In this document: in pieces, positions 44,041 through 55,240 of the stretch | Numbering within the stretch: the stretch's first letter is position 1 | Layout: each line of letters starts with the position of its first letter | Assembly: GCA_029204225.1 (NCBI GenBank) | Contig: CM055096.1 | Coordinates: 75,675,521 to 75,739,520, forward strand | Direction: 5' to 3' | Origin: Diphasiastrum complanatum | Taxonomy: Eukaryota > Streptophyta > Lycopodiopsida > Lycopodiales > Lycopodiaceae | Length of the DNA stretch: 64,000 bases | The notes under the pieces: model-generated | Told to the model about the DNA's origin: nothing | Seen by the model: only the letters and a program-made list of their open reading frames with translations | Database searches by the model: none | Program-made: the position numbers and the translations under genes

Positions 44041-44590
44041 AAGGCTACATAGTGAGGATCCTCATAAGTGATCAGAGCATGAAGTGACCTGGGGGAGTCC
44101 CGATATAAAAAATAGTATCTCCCTCTAATCTCGTAATAAGCGGGGCATCTGTAAATGAAATGGTCCTCATTCTCAATCTCTCCAAGTGAGCAGATCTTAC
44201 ATACTTTTGCCTCTCTGGCTGTGTGCTATGAAAACGACCTGGCTCAGTGTGTAGCTAATGTGATGAGACCCTAAACTGTCCCAGTACATATCTCAATCAA
44301 TGCGACAATCCCGCATCTAGATATTTAGGGCAAACCGGACAACCCCTGCAATCGGTCTCCATAACGATGGATCTGTAGTGAAGGGGCTTCACTCCAAGCT
44401 GCCCGAACCGACTCCCAAACCCTATGTACATAGGATCTGTATATGAATTGGCAAATGTGCTGATGCGTGCCCTTTGGAAGTGATGATAAAGAAATACTGA
44501 TGGAGTCAAGTAACCCTGTATAAGGATATTACTATCCATCTGCATCAGTCTCTGGAGAAAAATGATGAGCCAATTGTCCTTGAGCAAACC
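44041..44590 (-). pseudogene. possible LINE-type zinc-binding tail, decayed
   Basis: On the minus strand at about 44,105-44,215 one frame reads KVCKICSLGEIENEDHF then IYRCPAYYEIRGRYYF. The CX2C...HX4C layout with an acidic run before HF and a following Y..IR resembles the zinc-binding end found after the reverse transcriptase of many non-LTR retrotransposons. The same strand upstream (44,297-44,587) has GSRFGQLGVKPLHYRSIV and CRGCPVCPKYLDAG. No RT catalytic motif is visible, so the identity is tentative. Confidence 0.35.
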
Positions 44591-44856
44591 TGTTTGTGCA
44601 AGATCTCTTGGTTGTTGGAATAGTTTCCATGGGATGCTGAGAGCGAGCTACAGAAGAGGAGAGTGGCTGTGGGGACCTGAAGTTGCTGTCATTGCCTTGT
44701 GAATAAGGCAGAGGAAACAATGAATAGTTGTAAAAGTTTTGCATGCTGTGGGATTGTTAGGTGGAGGCCGCTGTGGAGTAGGGCACTGTTGGATAGGTGG
44801 TGCTTGGCTGTGGGGCGCGTGGACCTGCTTTCCTCCTCTCTCCCTCGGAGCGCTGT

Positions 44857-44859
<3 letters not shown>

Positions 44860-44894
<35 letters not shown>
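44860..44894. repeat. (TC)n microsatellite
   Basis: About 35 bp of TC repeat. An 11-base G run follows at 44,964-44,974. Confidence 0.95.
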
Positions 44895-44898
<4 letters not shown>

Positions 44899-44974
44899 CT
44901 GGCTGATGTTCTCTCTCTCTTTTGCTCTCTCGGGAGCTCTGCTGTGAACGGGCAGAACAGGTCGGGGGGGGGGG

Positions 44975-45753
44975 CGTTTTATGCATGCAATATTTTTAAT
45001 TTCTTGTAATTGGAAATTGGTGCATGATTGGGTTTTGGGGAGTTAGTTGGGTTTTTTTTTTTAAAAAAAATTGGGTGGTAGGTTGGGCTCGAGGAAATAA
45101 AAAAATTTGCGGGTTTTTTCTGTGTGCTTCAAAGATCTGGAAAAAACCATTTTGGTTTGGTATTGATTTTTTTTCCCCATTCTTCTGCAAAAGGATTTTT
45201 GCAAGTATTTTGGACTTCGTTTTTAAGGGCAGTTGAATGGGGCTCATGCGTTTGGAAACGTTAATATGTGTCAAATTGCAAGTTATTAGTTGTTTATGTT
45301 GCATGGTTCGGTTTGGCAGTAATGCATTTTGGCAAGCACATGGTTCTTGTATTAAATCATGCCGGGTTACTTTAGTGGCAATTTTTATAATCGGGAGAAT
45401 CCTTGAGTTGGTTTTCCAAGCGATGGGTGTCTCCATAGTTGGAGATAGACCATAGAAGTTCCACTAAAGTAATAAACAACTAGGTGCAATTTAGTGACTT
45501 TATTGCAATTTGTACGCTTATATGAGTCTCGGATGGAAAATGAAATTTTGGGTCCTTTTGTTTTTGGAAGGGGTAGCTTCCTTCATGTGAGGGTAATCCC
45601 TTGGAGACAGGTGAAAAGGCTAAATTCCCTGTGGAATTTTGGCAAGCTTTCATTGCTGTGTTGGGACCTGATGTGAATATTCGTTTTTTTTCCCCAATTG
45701 CTATTTGCCCAAGTTTGGACAACGGTATGATGTTGTTCCACTTGACTTTCGGG
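44975..45753. other. unassigned spacer
   Basis: GC-poor with homopolymer runs (T and A runs at 45,052-45,069). Short open frames on both strands show no recognisable motif. Confidence 0.35.
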
Positions 45754-46060
45754 CTATTGGATCTTAGCTGAAGTTGAAGAAGCTTCGATTTTGATAGCTG
45801 CAACTTCTTCCTTGAGATCATCGATAGACGAATCCAGTTTCTGAAGATGTGATTGCACAACATGGATCATAGCTTCAAGAGAAGAAAGTTTTTCTCGATG
45901 GTTGTTGAGATATTCATAAGAATGTAACTGATCTGCATGAATGATGGAGATCATAAAGTTTGGAGGCAAAAGTGATTCCTCTTCTGGGGTATTTGGGGTC
46001 AACGGATGGGCTATAGTAGATTCACTATTAACAATAGGGTTTGACGGAGAGATGGGGATT
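45754..46060 (-). CDS. small predicted coiled-coil fragment, unrecognised
   Basis: A minus-strand open frame with HSYEYLNNHREKLSSLEAMI then SHLQKLDSSIDDLKEEVAAI has regular heptads, preceded by a Pro-rich part (AHPLTPNTPEEESLLPPN). Further upstream the frame runs into the GA/GT microsatellite (46,089-46,168), so the true start is unknown and the Ser-Leu and Thr-His repeats there are not real protein. It could be the N-terminal part of a retroelement gag or a host gene fragment. Function unknown. Confidence 0.3.
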
Positions 46061-46088
46061 GCAAATGGCAGAGAAGGAGAAGGTGAAG

Positions 46089-46168
<80 letters not shown>
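46089..46168. repeat. compound (GT)n(GA)n microsatellite
   Basis: (GT)n to 46,104 followed by (GA)n at 46,105-46,168. Confidence 0.97.
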
Positions 46169-46171
<3 letters not shown>

Positions 46172-46252
46172 TCGTAATTGGTCACATAACGACTCACATT
46201 AGGATTCAGAATGGGTTGTCATGCTTAGGTTGCTTGACATGGAATGTGTGCT

Positions 46253-46371
<119 letters not shown>

Positions 46372-46517
46372 GAAGAAGTGAATGAAAGAGATTCTTGAAG
46401 ACGTCACTAATCGACAACATGTTCATCATATTGACTAACCGACATATAATGACCCAACATCGACTAAAAATTAAATGTTATAAATTTCCATTTTCAACAA
46501 CATTTTAAAATAAACCA

Positions 46518-46697
<180 letters not shown>

Positions 46698-46849
46698 TCC
46701 ATAAGGCACACCGTGTGTGTAAGAAATCATCATATAATAATATTGGGCTACATGGCGCACCAAAATGGGGTACAATGACGTTCGATGAACGTAATGAAAA
46801 CTATACAATTTATTCATCGTCATGGTAATCAGAATTTGAAGAGCATGTG

Positions 46850-47484
46850 CCAGTCTACTGATCCCAAGGGTCTGTAGATGAATCCGAGGGAACCATGCGT
46901 CGAGGCGTGGCTTTGGCTCTGCTGCTGGATGCTATAGCTCTCCTGCCGGTGCTACCCCTGGGCCTGCCCCTACCTCTGCCTCTCCCTCCTCCTCTGGCCC
47001 CCCTTTGGTTGTCCCCACCCCTCTGTTTATGGCTGTGTGTCAGGAGGCTGTGATGCTACACCTTGTGATGGCCCTACCCACTGGGATGATACCTGCCGGC
47101 CGCTGCCTGTGATGCTCCGCTCCTCTCTACAAAAAGTGAACTCAAAACCCCTCCCCCCCCCTCTTAGAATCTCTAGGTTGCCCTCTAGGCCTATGTGCGA
47201 GAATGGCTGGCTCTTCCTTTGTCTCCACATCAGGGTCCACTAGCAGGTCAACTAGGACATCCCCCTGTGCCTCTGCCCCCCTCTCCTCCTCCTCCTCCTC
47301 CTCAGTGTCCCCCTCATCTACCCACTCCTTTTCCTCCACATAATTAGCCATGAGCTCCTCTCCACCCTCCGAGCCCTCATCATCCCCCTCCTCAGCCCTC
47401 TCCTGGCCCCTCTCTACCCTCCTCTGTCGTCGTAAGGCCTGTGTGTCAGCCTCTGCCTGTTTGTACAACTCCCTTTAGATCTCA
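46850..47484 (-). other. C/T-rich tract encoding an acidic open frame on the minus strand
   Basis: Minus-strand frame 47,142-47,468 gives RRQRRVERGQERAEEGDDEG, then a Glu-rich run (GDTEEEEEEERGAEAQGD). Strong compositional bias from CTC/CCT repeats on the plus strand explains the acidic runs, and no domain is seen. It may be the acidic end of a decayed transposase or simply low-complexity DNA. Confidence 0.3.
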
Positions 47485-49017
47485 ACATCTAACTCTTACA
47501 ACTCAATGAAATCACTTGCAAAACATCAAGCCTACACTTACCAAAACCTATATTGATTGATTTCGCTCGCCACACAACTCAAGTGCTGTGTAAATGTGTG
47601 CACCAGCTCCGGCTCGATGAGTAGATGGCCGCACAATGTTCATTCGCCGAAATCCGCCACCGAATGCACTTTTTGGAGCTCCTTAACCTATCCTTGGAGG
47701 GTGCGTTTCTGGCTGCGAGGAGGAGCTTCAGGTTTTTTATTTCTGTTTTCTTTTTTGCGATTCTTTCTCAGAATTGCAATTTCTCAGAATTGTGATTCTG
47801 ATGCAACATTGAACTAGTCATTAAGGGGGAGTGTTACAATATAATCACCCCCCCCATACGTTGAAGTGTTTTATTTATGTAGTGACATAGTTTAATTAGA
47901 TTTGAGGCCCTAATGTTATAACTATACATTTTTAAGAGGACATAGAGGCCTCTTAAAAACGACCCTCTAAGTAGTACAACTTTGGCACTTCGAGAACCCC
48001 AACTCTGGAGTTACCTCCTATGAACCTTCAAACTACCTTGGAGAGGGACAAACACAAGGGAGAGAACATGTATACGAAGCCTGCCACGTGGAGAAGCTAC
48101 CAATTATCTACCATGCATGTGTATTTGCCTTCATTGAATAGTGGAAGCATTAATCTCTCTTTCTAATTCGTGTAGCCATCTCTCCTATGCATATGATCCA
48201 TGACCATAATGATCTCCATTTCCCACTCTTAATAGCTTGTCTACAACATGTCAATTGATGCCCATACATACTTCACTAGACCCTATTCTAGCAATAATCC
48301 AAAGCTCTAGTTTGTCCCTTGTTGTCCCTTCAGTATGATTTTGCCCCTTGATGTCCCTCTACAAAACAAGAGAGAGAGGTCCTTCATTGATCAGCTGCCT
48401 TACACGTAACACAAGCCAGCGTACTCATATGTTTCCTCATCATTGCTGGTCCAGAGAAAACCTATAACAAGCTTTCCTTTCCACAACAAAAACTTGTCAA
48501 CTTATTAGATTTAAAGTTCGCCAGTCTTCTCGTGTGAGTATGGCTAGGTCACCTTGAATTTGCCCCCATTTTGATCAACTTTCATTCAAAATTTGTCCCA
48601 AGAGAGAGGTGTGTGTGATAGTTCCCCTCCACTTATAAAATCAGCTGATCGGACTTAGAGTAGAGTTCGTCGGACAAAAAGCCTTTCCAACACTTTGCTT
48701 CCCATTTGCTAGGATTATGGCTCGATCCAACTTGTTGCCAATCTCTGAAGAGGATCCTTTACAAACATTGAGTCGTTTCCTTGCCGTTCACGTGCGAGTA
48801 CTTGAACTGCAAATCCGCCCCACGGATTCTGTAGTCCTCTTTGTTTGATGGTATCAGCCTTCAAAAGAAAGGTTCCTTCTCGAGCCATCAGCTCCTTGTA
48901 TCACAAGCAATCATGCAAACCAGGTAAAGCAAGAGTACTAAGACTCACCACGAATACATACAAGTAAGACACTCACGCAGGTTTACTAACAAGTAACAAA
49001 GACAAGGTCCCCCTTTG
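47485..49017. other. non-coding spacer
   Basis: No coding sequence or repeat family recognised. A poly-C patch lies near 47,850. Confidence 0.45.
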
Positions 49018-49316
49018 AGATGGTCCTTCCAACGGACCTTTGCCTGGCCGTGCCCATACAAATCGATCACAGAATCAGCCCACATAGGACACCCCTCCAA
49101 CTATCCGTGCTTTCACCATTAAGTAGCACATTGCCTCAGTCACGCCCCACCACTTTTTGGACGATAGCCCTTATAGCTAAACAATCGGCAGCTATCCTTG
49201 AATATACCACCCCCTGGACGCACCCGTGCTTTCACCGTTAGGCAGCACATTGCCTCAGTAACGCCCCCACCAAATCTAGTCGATAGCCCTTATAACTAAA
49301 CGATCGGCAGCATACT
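49018..49316 (-). repeat. inverted piece of the gypsy H leader
   Basis: Reverse complement of the H leader at about 50,640-50,850: AATCGATCACAGAATCAGCCC, CACGCCCCACCACTTTTTGG, GATAGCCCTTATAGCTAAAC. It holds two tandem units (starting CCGTGCTTTCACC at 49,105 and 49,224, period 119). It sits head-to-head against the H LTR, so it comes from a second, oppositely oriented copy. Confidence 0.85.
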
Positions 49317-50287
49317 GTTGTAAAGCTGACTCAGGTGCACCCAGCGTGCCCTGTAAGACTCTAAGGGGTGACACTCCCTAAGGTCCCAGAGCAAGTTAGA
49401 ACGTCAAGGACTGAGCCTCCGACCTGTGGTGAGCCAGTCAAGTAGTCACAAGTCATGAGCTAGCTCTGGAGCTCGAGTCATGGCCTAGTCAGGAAGCAAG
49501 TTGATTCTGCCACCGGGACGGCTCCCGGGACCCATGTCCGGGAGCCAGACTGATCCTGTCAGGCTTGCCAGGCTTAATCAGCAAAATAAAAACTAAGTCC
49601 CAAAAAGCGTGCTTTACCAGAAAGCACTATGTTTCAGAACAGAGGGGGTGCGCCGAATCACAGTTGAACTGTACGGGGAGTCCGGCAGACAGAAACTTGG
49701 GTAGCTCAACCAGCGCTAGGAATCCAGTCGCCAGGTCTCAGCTCCCTCTACCAGCACGAGCCAGGCACAATGCCCAGCACGTGTTGGTGGCCCCGAGACC
49801 GGTCAGTCTATGTATGAATGTAACCTCTTCCAAATCTAATAAAGTTAATCCTTAGGGATGATTACCATTTCGGTTTCGCCTCCGGGACTGGTCCAAGTGG
49901 AAGGACCCTTACTACAACCTTTTTGCGTCGCTGGCGCCTAAGGGTCCCTGTCATCGACATGGGGCTTGCCGCTATGCCAATTGGTCAGTTTGGCGACCAC
50001 TATGCCTTGGGTTTCATGTGTGGCTTGTCTTTGCCTTTGGTTACCTTTTGGGGATGGATTCTGAGTTGGCTTTCGGGTTGGGGTTGGTTGGGATTCCAGT
50101 TTTTTTAAGTCTGAATGGTTAAGCTTGTTACGTTACTGAGTTGGCTTTTACGTAAGTGCAGGATGGATGAATGTTAGACTTAAGCGCGTGTTGGGGAAAC
50201 CGCTCAAGTCCCAGCGCCTCAATAGACTTAAGCGCGTGTTGGGGAAACCGCTCAAGTCCCAGCGCCCTTTGAGGCGCCGACGCAACA
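49317..50287 (+). repeat. 5' LTR of gypsy H
   Basis: 971 bp, TGTTGTAAAG ... GACGCAACA with matching TGTTG/CAACA ends, directly followed by a primer site. It contains AATAAAG at about 49,839 and a 48-bp tandem duplication at 50,177-50,267 (GACTTAAGCGCGTGTTGGGG). No second LTR is found in the window. Confidence 0.75.
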
Positions 50288-50289
50288 TG

Positions 50290-50302
50290 TGGTATCAGAG
50301 CC
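50290..50302 (+). promoter_or_regulatory. tRNA-iMet primer-binding site of H
   Basis: TGGTATCAGAGCC, a perfect match to the common plant site, two bases after the LTR end. Confidence 0.93.
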
Positions 50303-51040
50303 GACTAGCCGGTCAGCTACGCAAGTCTCACAGGGATGGCCACGTTTTGGGATTTGTCAGGACAACCGTTGCGCAAGGTGCTGTCCACAGTGTAAGCACG
50401 GGTGCGTCCACGGTCGGGGTGGTCGGCAGAACGGGGGACTTGATGAGTCAAAGTGCTGCCCTTGAGGTGTAAGCACGGTCAGTTCTCGCGGTTCGGGCCT
50501 GACACTGTCTGCACGTAGGACGAATGAGGCAAAGTGCTGCCTAGGTAGGTGAAAGCACGGTCTGTACCTTGTGGGGTGCGGGGCGACATATTCGAATTGT
50601 ACGGGTTAACCATTGATACAGAGATGCTACTCGAATTCGGGTGTAAAGCACGGGTGGTTAGCTGCCGGTGCGGGATAGCTGCCGATCGTTTAGCTATAAG
50701 GGCTATCGACCAAAAAGTGGTGGGGCGTGACTGAGGCAATGTGCTGCTTAATGGTGAAAGCACGGATGGTTGGATGGATGTTTCCCCGTGGGCTAATTCT
50801 GTGATAGATTTGTGTGGGCGCGGCTAGGCAAAGGTCCTACGTCCGGTCTAAAAGGGAATGTGACTTGAAAGAGATTCTCTGTTTAGCTTTGGTTGGTATG
50901 TTCGTTTGTGGTGTGCTTGCCTGGACCTGAATTATCCCTGACTACTTGTTTTGATCCAGGTGATCTGATTACGAAGTGGACGACACACAAGTATGGAAAG
51001 GAACTTCCATGGGGCAACCCCCAAGACTGGTTCAAGATTG
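50303..51040 (+). other. leader of H with hairpin-forming repeats
   Basis: Repeated units at about 50,367-50,403, 50,448-50,479, 50,528-50,563 and 50,737-50,765 share GAGTCAAAGTGCTGCC ... GTGAAAGCACGG, with a partial unit at about 50,640. In each, GTGCT and AGCAC lie 13-17 bases apart and can pair. No coding sequence; gag is missing between here and the protease. Confidence 0.8.
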
Positions 51041-51600
51041 TTATTCTTATCAGGAAAGATCGCGGGGAGGAAGTCAGATTACATGATCGACTCCGGAGCT
51101 TCACATAACTATATCTCAAGGAGCGTAGTGGAATAATTCAGCTTGCCGACCAGGAATGTTACATCTACTCTCAAGGTAGAAACAACGAAGGGAGCACTAG
51201 ATGCAGACAAAGCGACATTGAACATCCCGGTGCAAATTGGAAGATGGAAGGCTAAACTTAGCTTTGTGATTTTAGAGATGGATGCCTTCGATGTGATTTT
51301 GGGCCTCCCTTGGTTAAATGAACACTGTATCGCAGTTTTGGGTAGGAGCTCAAACTTGGTCCTCTTGGATTACAAGGGACAAATCTGCGTGACAAAAGCC
51401 CTGCCCGGAGGAAATGCTAAGGATACCGATATTGAACAAAATCTGGTTGTAGCATTAGCGATGAAAAGAATGGTGAAAGGGAAAAGGTCAAAGTGCTTTC
51501 TTTGCATCTGTCGAGAAGTCCCAGAAGGGAAAAGCGTGCGACAAAAAAACTTGCCAAAAGAAGTGGTAGATCTGCTAGAAGAATTTAGCGATGTGTTCCC
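51040..51600 (+). pseudogene. protease of gypsy H
   Basis: GKIAGRKSDYMIDSGASHNY carries the DSG active site at about 51,080-51,110. A stop at 51,134 follows RSVVE. The domain then continues [40 protein letters not shown], a normal flap and second half. Gag is absent directly upstream, so H is a deletion derivative. Confidence 0.88.
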
Positions 51601-52642
51601 GGAGGAACTCCCAGCTAAGCTACCTCCTCGAAGACCAGTGGACCATAAAATTGAGTTGGTACTAGGAACAGAGCCAACTTCACGAGCACCTTACAGAATG
51701 TCACAAGAGGAGTTGGCGGAACTGAAACGACAACTTGGTGAATTGATAGACAAAGGTTTTATTAGACCTAGCGCTTCACCTTTTGGAGCCCTAGTGTTGT
51801 TCATGGAAAAGGCGGACAAAACTCTTCGAATGTGTGTGGATTATCGCATGCTTAACAAGAGTACCGTCAAGAACAAGTACTCCATGCCTAGAATTGATGA
51901 CCTATTCGACCAACTCAAACATGCCAAATACTTTAGCCGAATAGATCTTAGATCTGGATATCATCAAATTTGAATAGCTAAAGGTGATGAGCACAAAACG
52001 GCGTTTCGAACGCGGTACGAGAGTCACGAGTTCCTGGTGATGCCATTCGGTCTAACAAACGCACCAGCCACTTTTTGCACGTTGATGAACAATATATTTC
52101 AAGACTGTCTGGATGAATTTGTCATTGTGTACATCGATGACATATTAGTATTTAGCCGGAACCTTAAAGATCACATTAAACATTTAAGGACAGTTCTCCA
52201 ACGACTGAGGAGGAACTGCTTGTTTGCGAAAAGAGAGAAATGTGAGTTTGTGGTGGAGGAAGTTGACTTCCTTGGACATGTTATAGGCCACGGACGGATT
52301 CGAATGGATCCTAAGAAGATGAAGGCTATCTTGGATTGGCTAGCACCTAAAACTGTTCATGGCATCAAATCCTTTGTGGGCTTATGTAACTTTTACAAGA
52401 GATTCATTGAGGCATTTAGCGAAATTGTGGCACCACTGTTGGAGCAGACCAAGACTCATCTGAAGATGACATGGACACCGGAATGTGAAGCAGCGTTCCA
52501 AGAACTAAAACGACGGATCACTCAAGAACCCATCCTTGCCTTACCGGACTTTAGCAAACCTTTTGAAATACACATAGACACGTCGAACTTTGCTATTGGG
52601 GCCGTGCTGATGCAAGACGGAAGCAACTTACATTTATCTTAA
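51540..52642 (+). pseudogene. reverse transcriptase and start of RNase H of H
   Basis: [93 protein letters not shown], a TGA at 51,971 (CGA to TGA type, Arg expected), MPFGLTNAPATFCTLMNNIF, IVYIDDILVFSRNLKDHIKH with an intact YIDD box at about 52,128, and VDFLGHVIGHGRIRMDPKKM. RNase H begins FEIHIDTSNFAIGAVLMQDG and breaks off at 52,620-52,642. Integrase and the 3' LTR are missing. Confidence 0.93.
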
Positions 52643-53019
52643 CTCTTTCATGCATTTTTACAACATTATAATAAAAGCCACCGTGATGCTGCCAGATCAA
52701 CAATGGCTTGTGCACACATGAATCGTGATGCCACAAACTTTGCAGATGTTGGATCTACTCTTTTGTCGAGTTTATCTTGATTTTCTAGACATGGAGTGTG
52801 TTGTTCAATAATATCCCTTGATTCCCAAGAATTTTTTTTTTGCTGTAATTTTGATTTTCATTTGATTAACTAATTTTACAAGTGAAATTTGTGTGCTTAA
52901 GCTATTTTGAAATGCTTTTAGCATTAAACTAACTAGATTAAGACCACTTTGCATTTTTTGCTACTTTTTTCAATTCAAGAAAAAAAGTACTTCGCAGGCA
53001 TTGGTGAAGCTGCCAAATA
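52643..53019. other. spacer between H and remnant I
   Basis: No coding sequence recognised. The RNase H break at about 52,625 is followed by unrelated AT-rich sequence. Confidence 0.4.
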
Positions 53020-54728
53020 TTGTCCAGGATCCTCGGGAAGTTATATATGCTCGTCTCGGTGACTCTACTTCTGAGAATTACTGCCCACCCATTCTCACCA
53101 CCTCCTGATACCTACGAACCCCAGGCTCTGAATGAGGAAGATGTAACTGAGCAAGCGCCAGCCACAGAAGTTCCTAAGGAAGGGGCTCCAGTGGTGCAAC
53201 CAATGGTGTAGTCTCTAATTGCAGGGGCCACCTTCCTACCCACCATAAGAGTTGGATGCGCTGGCCGCTAACTCTTTGCAGGCGCTCTAAGTGATCACAC
53301 ACGAACTCCACTTCGTGTTAAATGATTGCTTATACCATCAGAAGCAGGCTGCCAGATATGAGGAGATAGCCAGCCAAAAGGCTTTGGAGAGGAGATAGCA
53401 GCTGTTTCTGAAATCATGAATGCTCAGACAGATGAACTGGCAATCCTGTGGTGCTAGAATTCTTTTATTTATTGATTAGGTCGCAATATAATAAAGCCTT
53501 GGTGGTTAAGGTGGAGCACCTTACTCAGCAACAACAACAAGATGCGTTAGCCTTAATGGTAATGATGGACCGGTGCAATAAGGTTGAGGGTCTATTATAG
53601 CTGGCCATTCAAGTAGCACCGGTATGTGAGGAAAAGGTGGTTGTCGTGGCTAAGAAATAATTCATTGTTGAATGAATATCGTTAGCCTAGTCAATGGATA
53701 ACCCACCAACATCAAGCTACCCAGGGCCAAGGTTTAACAGCTAAAAGAACAGAACAAGAAACTTTACAGTCGGCTACAACCAGTCTTGGGGGAGGTGCAG
53801 GTATTATCAAAGGCAGATATGACGCCGCCACCACTTCCCAGTTCGCCCAATCTTCTACCTTTTGGACTAGCTTCACTAGGGTTGTTGAGCCGTCACCTGA
53901 ATCTAAGCAGGAGAAATCTGCCCATGAGGGTCAGCAGGGGCAAGGGGAAAGACAACAAGAAGAACAACCACAACAACGAGAAAAACAACCAAGCAACAGT
54001 GCACCCTCTCAGTCTTCTAAATGAATGATATCACCTTCTTCAACTACCAAGAGCTTTCAAGAAGCCGATCGATTGTCAGGAGCAAATCCTGGAGTTTGAG
54101 AAGATGTATCTGGATGAACCAAAGAGAGGGGGTATGTGTTGCCTTGTGCTATCAAAGCCATTCAAGATAATGAGAAGAAGGTAATCGAGCAGCTAAAGCT
54201 GCAGCCTCTTTGGCGCTTGGAGTTGTTTGAGAAAAACTATAAGGCCTTGGTGGAGGCTGGAGCACTTCAGACACCCAAGGTACGCCCGGGTTAGTTCTAT
54301 AGTTGAGACTATACCACGAAGGGATGTGTGGCCGAAGATAGCAGAAGAATTGAAGGGATATAACTGGCCTCTAATTCCAACTAGCCGAGGGTGGAACAAC
54401 AAGACAGATTTCACATATGCCCTTAACACTTTCTACCAAAGGCACCAAGGCACTTGTGACCCAACCTTCAGGCAAGCAGCATACAATTGCCAGTTACTTG
54501 ATTTGTTAAGCTCCCTAAACGTCTATTGGGATTCTTCTCTGGATGACATTCTTTGACCCCAATAAGCCAATAAAGAGTATAGAACGAGCAGATCAACTTG
54601 TGGTGGCCCCACCGTGCAGCAATGACGGCCTCAAGCAATCGACATCTTGCACGTGCAAAACCATATCGCAACTCGTAGTTAGAGTGAGTGGTACCTCATT
54701 TCTCATCTTTGGTTGTAGGAGATCTTAA
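53020..54728 (+). pseudogene. remnant I: homolog of the gypsy B extra ORF
   Basis: Decayed but clearly related to 29,801-31,887. It keeps a Pro/Glu-rich start (PPDTYEPQALNEEDVTEQAP), coiled-coil pieces (YHQKQAARYEEIASQKALER; VEHLTQQQQQDALALMVMMD), and the conserved C-terminal block. That block has KRGGYVLPCAIKAIQDNEKK at about 54,125, KLQPLWRLELFEKNYKALVE, a frameshift at about 54,280, GYNWPLIPTSRGWNNKTDFT, DPTFRQAAYNCQLLDLLSSL at 54,458, a frameshift at about 54,545, then FDPNKPIKS at 54,552. The same order and spacing occur in B, but identity is well below that of two copies of one element, so the block was conserved between subfamilies. Pol and LTRs of I are not in the window. Confidence 0.75.
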
Positions 54729-54965
54729 ATTGGCATGTACTTTTAAGTTTTTCATATCAATTCAAGCTTGTTGGATTTCCACTATAGATCCACATATGTC
54801 ATTGATTCTTGCATGCTTCATTCTCTTATTGTGCTTTTGTTGTAATATCATCTCATAAGTAGAATGGTTTGTTGTTGATCATAAGCTTTTCCAAGATCCT
54901 TGATTTTATAAGTTTTTCACTTGCACCCTTTGATTGTGGTTTTGATAAATTAGGTTTTCCTTAGA
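54729..54965. other. non-coding spacer
   Basis: No feature recognised. Confidence 0.4.
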
Positions 54966-55079
54966 ATGGTTAGACAACCCAGATGAAATGGACTAGATGG
55001 TTAGATGGCCTAGGGTTAGATGGACTTGATGGTTAGACGGATGGACTAGATGATTAGATGGCCTAGGCAATGGTTAGAT
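54966..55079. repeat. GGTTAGATGG minisatellite
   Basis: Imperfect tandem repeat built from GGACTAGATGGTTAGATGGC and CTAGG-type units, with about four variant copies. Confidence 0.75.
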
Positions 55080-55191
55080 TCTTCTTTGGAAAAGATTTTT
55101 TATGAACACGTTTGATCAAAATAGGAAATCATAAAGTTACTCGGAATCACTCCTAGAGGACGATATCTGAAATGATGTAATGATTTGTAAC

Positions 55192-55240
55192 ATTCTCTAC
55201 TTTTGAAGATCCAATCCGAGGATCGGCAAAGGTAGAGAAT
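55192..55240. repeat. perfect-stem inverted repeat
   Basis: ATTCTCTAC (55,192-55,200) and GTAGAGAAT (55,232-55,240) are exact reverse complements, with a TTTTG/CAAAG-like extension and an inner GATCC/GGATC pair. It forms a hairpin of about 49 bases within an otherwise featureless region. Confidence 0.7.

Noticed and set aside
47142..47468. hAT-type transposase acidic tail
   Set aside because: Only compositional similarity; no dimerisation motif or zinc finger nearby.
50167..50472. 101-codon basic open frame in H
   Set aside because: It overlaps the LTR end, a 48-bp tandem duplication and the primer site, so it is not a protein gene.
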